Assembly: GCA_031403155.1 (NCBI GenBank)
Contig: JANNSX010000418.1
Coordinates: 1 to 18,386 of the forward strand
DNA from: JANNSX01 sp031403155
Lineage (GTDB): Bacteria; Pseudomonadota; Alphaproteobacteria; Rhizobiales; Hyphomicrobiaceae
Length of the DNA: 18,386 nucleotides
Direction of reading: 5' to 3'
Shown: positions 14,926 to 18,386 of the stretch, one piece after another
Layout: each line of letters begins with the position of its first letter
Numbering within the stretch: the first letter of the stretch is position 1
Notes under the pieces: model-generated
Told to the model about the DNA's origin: nothing
Seen by the model: only the letters and a program-made list of their open reading frames with translations
The model's database searches: none
Position numbers and translations under genes: made by a program

Positions 14926-14959
14926 TAGAATTTCCGCGCACACGATCCGGCATCGATCG

Positions 14960-14989
14960 CTTGAATTCCGCCCGACTCTCCCCATATTA
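14960..14989 (+). promoter_or_regulatory. Sigma-32 (RpoH)-type heat-shock promoter of hsp20
   Basis: CTTGAA (14960-14965), a 14-bp spacer, then CCCCATATTA (14980-14989). This matches the heat-shock consensus CTTGAA / CCCCAT-T in both boxes and in spacing. The transcript would start near 14996 and have a 5' UTR of about 110 nt before the hsp20 start codon. Confidence 0.75.
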
Positions 14990-15074
14990 TGCCCAATGCA
15001 TCGCCCGGGTTGCCCAACGGGGACCCAACTTGCCTGGGATCGTAACGCTCCAGGCTGGCGAGGCTCGAACGGTG

Positions 15075-15104
15075 GTCGCTTGTGAAGGGCTCATCGGAGA
15101 TGAC
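15075..15104 (+). promoter_or_regulatory. Candidate ROSE-like RNA thermometer hairpin over the hsp20 Shine-Dalgarno
   Basis: The arm GTCGCTTGTGA (15075-15085) can pair with TCGGAGATGAC (15094-15104) across an 8-nt loop. The helix has 11 positions with three G-U pairs, one C-A mismatch, and one G-G mismatch inside the GGAG ribosome site (15096-15099). It contains TCGCT, fitting the U-Y-G-C-U motif of ROSE elements, which control small heat-shock genes in rhizobia. The fold was done by eye. Confidence 0.5.
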
Positions 15105-15108
15105 GCGC

Positions 15109-15528
15109 ATGTCGCTGTTGAACTCGCCTCTGCTGCTCGGCTTCGACGACATCGAGCGCGTGCTCGACCGGGTCACCAAGTCGCCGGGCGACGGCTATCC
15201 ACCTTACAATATCGAGAAGGTCTCGCGCCCCCATGGCGGCGGTGAGATCATCCGCATCACGCTGGCGGTCGCCGGCTTCTCGCGCGACCAGCTCGACGTC
15301 GCTGTCGAGGACAATCAACTCACCATCCGCGGCAAGCAGGACGAGGATAAGTCGCGCACCTACCTGCATCGCGGCATTGCCGCGCGGCAGTTCCAGCGCA
15401 CCTTCGTGCTCGCCGATGGCATCGAGGTCCGCAACGCCGGGCTCGACAACGGCTTGCTCTCCATAGATCTCGTGCGGCCCGAGCCCGAGCGCCTCGTCCG
15501 CAAGATCGAGATCAAAAATGGCAGCTAA
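15109..15528 (+). CDS. Small heat-shock protein, Hsp20/alpha-crystallin family
   Basis: A 139-residue small chaperone that binds unfolding proteins without ATP and forms large oligomers. The N-terminal arm holds L-G-F-D-D-I-E-R (10-17) and Y-P-P-Y-N-I-E (30-36), typical of rhizobial IbpA-type proteins. The alpha-crystallin domain covers about 33-125, with A-x-x-x-x-G-L-L (110-117), and the C-terminal I-E-I (133-135) is the I-x-I anchor. Three starts are possible (GTG 15082, ATG 15100, ATG 15109). GGAG at 15096-15099 abuts 15100 but stands 9 nt before 15109, so 15109 is chosen. Heat control is suggested by the sigma-32-type promoter and the UTR hairpin. A DUF1150 gene follows. Confidence 0.93.
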   Translation: MSLLNSPLLLGFDDIERVLDRVTKSPGDGYPPYNIEKVSRPHGGGEIIRITLAVAGFSRDQLDVAVEDNQLTIRGKQDEDKSRTYLHRGIAARQFQRTFVLADGIEVRNAGLDNGLLSIDLVRPEPERLVRKIEIKNGS

Positions 15529-15640
15529 GATCCGCGCCCGTTCATCCCCGCGTAAGGGAGGAAAGCGCAACCTAGATACCGTGCCGGATAGACGCCGGCG
15601 CGCAATCGTCGCGAGCGGCGAGGAACGTCAGGAGTCTCAC

Positions 15641-15913
15641 ATGAACAAGGCAACCAAAGACCGCACGATGCCCGACCAGATCATGAGCGTGCTCGAGTTC
15701 AAGAGCCTCGGCGGGGGCGAGGTCGCCTACATCAAGCAGATGTCGGCCGACGAGGCCGAGCGCATGTTCCCCGCGATCGAGAACCTGCCGCGCGGCATCT
15801 CGCTCTTCGCACTGACCGCCGCCGATGGCTCGCCGATCATGGTCACCGACAGCTTCAACGCCGCCGCCGCCCAGGCGCGCAACGACGAGTTGGAGATTCA
15901 GCGGGTGCATTGA
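15641..15913 (+). CDS. DUF1150 family protein downstream of hsp20
   Basis: A 90-residue acidic protein without signal peptide or membrane segment. The core (about 24-80: G-G-G-E-V-A-Y-I-K, then L-F-A-L-T-A-A-D-G-S-P-I and D-S) fits the DUF1150 family of alphaproteobacteria. These genes commonly sit next to small heat-shock genes, as here 112 bp downstream on the same strand. The start at 15641 has AGGAG at 15630-15634; the frame is open from 15518, but the upstream part shows no family similarity. Function is unknown. Co-expression with hsp20 is likely, since no terminator or second promoter stands out between them. Confidence 0.8.
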   Translation: MNKATKDRTMPDQIMSVLEFKSLGGGEVAYIKQMSADEAERMFPAIENLPRGISLFALTAADGSPIMVTDSFNAAAAQARNDELEIQRVH

Positions 15914-15984
15914 GGTAGGTGGTCGGGCGACGGCAACTTCGCAATTGAGACGGCGTGACGAGGCTTTAGAAACTAAGTCCGTGT

Positions 15985-16296
15985 CTATCGCCGCTTTGGG
16001 GGACGGCGCTTGTGTGCTCGCACCTGCGTCCCGTCCTTTCGCTTGTACGAGCGGACGTAGACCGTCTTCTCTCGATTGTCTGCGACCGCGAGACGATCGG
16101 CGACACTGTCGCTGATTTTCCCTTGAATCTCGTCGCTAGTAAGCGCGTTTTTCTCGACTTCCTGAGCACATTCGGGATTGATTGCGAAGATGTACTCGCC
16201 GTCCTGCAATCGAAACTCGCCGTGAGGCTTGTCACAGACTGCGTGGGCCGGAACGATTAACGACAAGTATATAATTAGAGCCGATAATCTAATCAT
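15985..16296 (-). CDS. Small secreted basic protein with R-K-D-G-T tail motif
   Basis: A 103-residue protein. The N-terminus is a signal peptide (hydrophobic 5-16, cleavage likely after A-H-A at 17-19). The mature part has two cysteines (21 and 43) that could form a disulfide, and a very basic end: Y-K-R-K-D-G-T-Q-V-R-A-H-K-R (84-97) then RRPPKRR. The R-K-D-G-T-x-V-x-x-H pattern recurs at the C-termini of many small exported proteins; its role is unknown to me. The frame is open to 16458, but ATG 16296 starts the signal peptide and the HU terminator lies within the longer version. The DNA is AT-richer than its surroundings. No clear Shine-Dalgarno was seen. Confidence 0.6.
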   Translation of the reverse strand: MIRLSALIIYLSLIVPAHAVCDKPHGEFRLQDGEYIFAINPECAQEVEKNALTSDEIQGKISDSVADRLAVADNREKTVYVRSYKRKDGTQVRAHKRRPPKRR

Positions 16297-16380
16297 TACA
16301 TCAGCGTAACGCCGATCGGTTTTGTTTCTGTGAACAACGCAGATGTATGGTCGAGCTGCACCTTTTTTTGACGTAACTAC

Positions 16381-16413
16381 CAAACACAAACGCCGAGGCT
16401 CTCGCCCCGGCGT
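16381..16413 (-). terminator. Rho-independent terminator of the HU gene
   Basis: On the minus strand ACGCCGGGGC, a GAGA loop and GCCTCGGCGT form a 10-bp stem with one G-T pair (16413-16390), followed by TTGTGTTT. It lies 65 bp after the HU stop codon and points the right way for it. Confidence 0.75.
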
Positions 16414-16477
16414 CTGCAAACCAACCAAAGTCTTTTCGATCCTCAGCGCCCAGCCCACCGGGCCGGCGCCGCTTAGA

Positions 16478-16819
16478 TCAAACCGACTCCTTCAGCTCCT
16501 TGGCGACGCGGAAGGCGACCTTCCTCGATGCCTTGATCTTGATGGCCTCGCCGGTCGCGGGGTTGCGGCCCATGCGCGCCGGGCGATTGCGGACTTGCAT
16601 GATGCCGAAACCCGGCATCCGGATGCGCATGCCCTTCTTCAGGTGCTTGCTGATCATCGTGATCATGTCGGTCAGGATCTCGGTCGCCTGCTTCTTCGGA
16701 ATTTCGTGGGCCTCCGCCAGCGCCGCCGCCAGATGCTTCAGCGTCACCGTCTCGACCTTGCCGGATTTCGCGGACTTAGCTGCTGCCTTCGCCGCGACGA
16801 CTTTCTTAGCCTTCTTCAT
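16478..16819 (-). CDS. HU-family nucleoid DNA-binding protein with basic N-terminal extension
   Basis: A 113-residue histone-like protein. Residues 24-113 form a normal HU/IHF unit: the helical body (V-T-L-K-H-L-A-A-A-L), then P-G-F-G (69-72) and the DNA-binding arm R-N-R-P-A-R-M-G-R-N-P (77-87) with intercalating Pro87, then TGEAIKIKASRKVAFR. The first 23 residues are an extra Lys/Ala-rich tail (KKAKKVVAAKAAAKSAKSGK) not found in the 90-residue E. coli HU, resembling histone H1-like tails. The frame is open upstream to 17062, but ATG 16819 is the first start that gives a sensible protein; GGGAAT lies just before it. It is monocistronic with a terminator at 16381-16413. Confidence 0.88.
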   Translation of the reverse strand: MKKAKKVVAAKAAAKSAKSGKVETVTLKHLAAALAEAHEIPKKQATEILTDMITMISKHLKKGMRIRMPGFGIMQVRNRPARMGRNPATGEAIKIKASRKVAFRVAKELKESV

Positions 16820-17068
16820 TGGATTCCCGTTCTTTGCTGCGTGAATAAGCTCTTCGGACCGTCCCCCGATCCGTTCGTCGCCAATAGGTGATTTGGCGTG
16901 GGGTTTAAACGGGCAATCGTTAGAAAGGCCCGAAAACAGGGGATAAGTGGCGTGTTCGCCACGAAATGCGTCCAAAAAACCGCTGTTTTCGGCCGAAAAC
17001 GCGACATTACAACTCAGCAAGGCCCATTCGGCGGGTGTTTCTGAGGGGTGGATGAGGACCAAAAACCG
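16820..17068. promoter_or_regulatory. Intergenic region upstream of the HU gene with palindromes
   Basis: 249 bp between tlpA's end and the HU start. It contains a 16-bp perfect palindrome GTTTTCGGCCGAAAAC (16985-17000) and a hairpin GTGGCG/CGCCAC with a 4-nt loop (16947-16962). It must hold the HU promoter, but I could not choose a convincing -35/-10 pair. The palindrome could be a regulator site or help end tlpA transcripts. No gene was seen. Confidence 0.4.
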
Positions 17069-17734
17069 TCAGCCTGCACCCTTGATCACCGCCTCGATCA
17101 ACCGCTTCGCATCCTCAGAATCCCATTCGGCGGGACCGACGAGGCGGCCGACCTCGCGGCCTTCGCGATCCAAGAGAAGCGTCGTCGGCATGCCGATGAC
17201 CTTCAGTGCCGACGCACTCTTCGATGTCGGATCGGCGAGTGGCTCCAGGCTCGTCACCTTGATCTCGTCGAGAAAGGCCTTGGCCTTGGCGATGCCGTCG
17301 CGATCGGTCGAGAGCGCCACGACATCGAAGTCCTTGCCACCGAGCGCGCGCTTCAACGCATCGAGCGCCGGCATCTCCTTGCGGCACGGCGCGCACCAAG
17401 TCGCCCAGATGTTGAGCAGCACGACCTTGCCCCTCCATTCGGCGAGGCTGCGCGACTTGGCCGTCGCATCCTGAAACGCAAATTCCGCAATCGCCTCGGG
17501 CGCCGCCTTGGCGACGAAGGTTACCATCTTGCCCTTCGAATAGGCCTTGAGGCCGCTCGCCGTTGCCGGTGCAGTCTCAGATGTCGCCGTGGTAACCTCG
17601 CTCACGCCCTCTACGTGGACAGCAGGCCCGAGGCCGACGTATACCGCGCCGAACCCGGCAATGGCCGCCAAGAGCGCGGCGACAAGGTAAATGGCCGGCC
17701 GGGACGCGCCGGCTGCAGATGGATCGGTGGTCAT
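17069..17734 (-). CDS. tlpA: TlpA-like membrane-anchored thiol-disulfide oxidoreductase
   Basis: A 221-residue thioredoxin-fold protein anchored by one N-terminal membrane helix (about 13-36), with the domain facing the periplasm. The redox motif is WCAPC (113-117), preceded by V-V-L-L-N-I-W-A-T, and the cis-proline is Pro183 in G-M-P-T-T. TlpA of Bradyrhizobium, which keeps the copper-site cysteines of cytochrome aa3 oxidase reduced, has the same length and layout, and tlpA next to argH is a familiar alphaproteobacterial arrangement. The linker at 44-60 is rich in Thr, Ser and Ala. GGAG at 17746-17749 supports ATG 17734. The gene is divergent from argH with only 28 bp between start codons. 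Confidence 0.88.
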   Translation of the reverse strand: MTTDPSAAGASRPAIYLVAALLAAIAGFGAVYVGLGPAVHVEGVSEVTTATSETAPATASGLKAYSKGKMVTFVAKAAPEAIAEFAFQDATAKSRSLAEWRGKVVLLNIWATWCAPCRKEMPALDALKRALGGKDFDVVALSTDRDGIAKAKAFLDEIKVTSLEPLADPTSKSASALKVIGMPTTLLLDREGREVGRLVGPAEWDSEDAKRLIEAVIKGAG

Positions 17735-17762
17735 GGCCTCCAATACTCCGAAAGACACAGCG

Positions 17763-18386
17763 ATGTCGAAGCCCGCCGCCTCGAACACCATGTGGGGCGG
17801 GCGCTTCGCCTCGGGCCCGGCCGCCATCATGGCCGAGATCAACGCCTCCGTCGGCTTCGATAAGCGCCTCGCCCCGCAGGACATCCGGGGCTCGAAGGCG
17901 CATGCCCGGATGCTCGCCAAGCAAGGCATCATCTCGAGGGACGATGCCGATAAGATCATCGCCGGTCTAGACACGATCCTGTCAGAGATCGCGGCGGGCA
18001 CCTTCCAGTGGTCGGCGGAGCTGGAAGACGTGCACATGAACGTCGAGGCGCGGCTGAAGGCGCTGATCGGCGAGCCGGCCGGGCGGCTGCATACGGCGCG
18101 CTCGCGCAACGATCAGGTGGCGACCGATTTCCGCCTCTACATCCGCGATTGTCTCGATGTGATCGATGCCGGGCTCGCGCATCTGCAGACGGTAATGGCG
18201 GCGAAGGCGCTCGCGCACGCGGCGACGTTGATGCCGGGCTACACGCATCTGCAGACCGCGCAGCCCGTCACTTTCGGCCATCACTTGCTCGCCTATGTCG
18301 AGATGCTCAGCCGTGATCGCGGCCGGTTCGCCGATGCGCGTCGCCGCCTCAACGAAAATCCCCTGGGCGCCGGTGCTCTCGCCGGC
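17763..18386 (+). CDS. argH: Argininosuccinate lyase, N-terminal part (runs off the window)
   Basis: An open frame of 208 codons reaches the right edge without a stop. The enzyme splits argininosuccinate into arginine and fumarate, the last step of arginine synthesis, and works as a tetramer. Visible are M-W-G-G-R-F (10-15), L-E-D-V-H-M-N-V-E (87-95), HTARSRNDQ (110-118) that binds substrate, and GYTHLQTAQP (159-168) with active-site His162. About 260 further residues are expected beyond the window, including the catalytic serine loop. ATG 17763 gives the usual family start; the Shine-Dalgarno is weak. It is divergent from tlpA. Confidence 0.95.
   Translation, partial: MSKPAASNTMWGGRFASGPAAIMAEINASVGFDKRLAPQDIRGSKAHARMLAKQGIISRDDADKIIAGLDTILSEIAAGTFQWSAELEDVHMNVEARLKALIGEPAGRLHTARSRNDQVATDFRLYIRDCLDVIDAGLAHLQTVMAAKALAHAATLMPGYTHLQTAQPVTFGHHLLAYVEMLSRDRGRFADARRRLNENPLGAGALAG

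Noticed and set aside
1..18386. CRISPR arrays, tRNA, rRNA or prophage modules
   Set aside because: No regularly spaced direct repeats, no tRNA-like cloverleaf, no rRNA sequence and no phage structural genes were seen; the repeats found are palindromic intergenic elements.

Overview
The window is a GC-rich bacterial chromosome segment that looks like an alphaproteobacterium of the order Hyphomicrobiales (Rhizobiales). The clues are a phasin gene, an Entner-Doudoroff cluster, a rhizobial-type Hsp20 paired with a DUF1150 gene, tlpA divergent from argH, and intergenic palindromic repeats of the kind common in that order. The genus cannot be fixed from the sequence alone.

Layout. 1-137: 5' end of an IS630-like transposase and probably the IS end (minus). 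162-626: phasin (minus), with a well-formed promoter at 679-707 overlapped by TGC-rich sequence. 811-2515: a FolD-type methylene-THF dehydrogenase with altered catalytic residues, then an SDR oxidoreductase. 2516-3020: a non-coding mosaic of nested inverted repeats between convergent genes. 3021-5059: a flavin amine oxidase and a flavodoxin-fold quinone reductase, overlapping by 4 nt (minus). 5314-6573: an exported coiled-coil protein of unknown function. 6599-7408: a secreted astacin-like zinc protease (minus), less GC-rich than its neighbours. 7633-7989: an exported PRC-barrel protein. 7990-8476: repeats only.

8477-14925 is the metabolic core: zwf, pgl, edd, eda and pgi on one strand. Together they convert glucose-6-phosphate through 6-phosphogluconolactone, 6-phosphogluconate and KDPG to pyruvate plus glyceraldehyde-3-phosphate, and pgi lets fructose-6-phosphate re-enter. 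A structured repeat separates zwf-pgl from edd-eda-pgi. 14960-15913 is a heat-shock unit: a sigma-32-like promoter, a 5' UTR whose last hairpin resembles a ROSE RNA thermometer, hsp20, and a DUF1150 gene. 15985-17734 (minus) holds a small secreted basic protein, an HU-family protein with its terminator, and a TlpA-like thioredoxin. argH starts divergently 28 bp from tlpA and runs off the right edge.

No convincing new multi-gene system was found. The observations most worth following are (i) a four-copy intergenic repeat whose stems differ in sequence but stay paired, (ii) a FolD homologue with substitutions at two catalytic positions, including the lysine needed for cyclohydrolase activity, and (iii) the candidate ROSE thermometer with a G-G mismatch in the hsp20 Shine-Dalgarno region.
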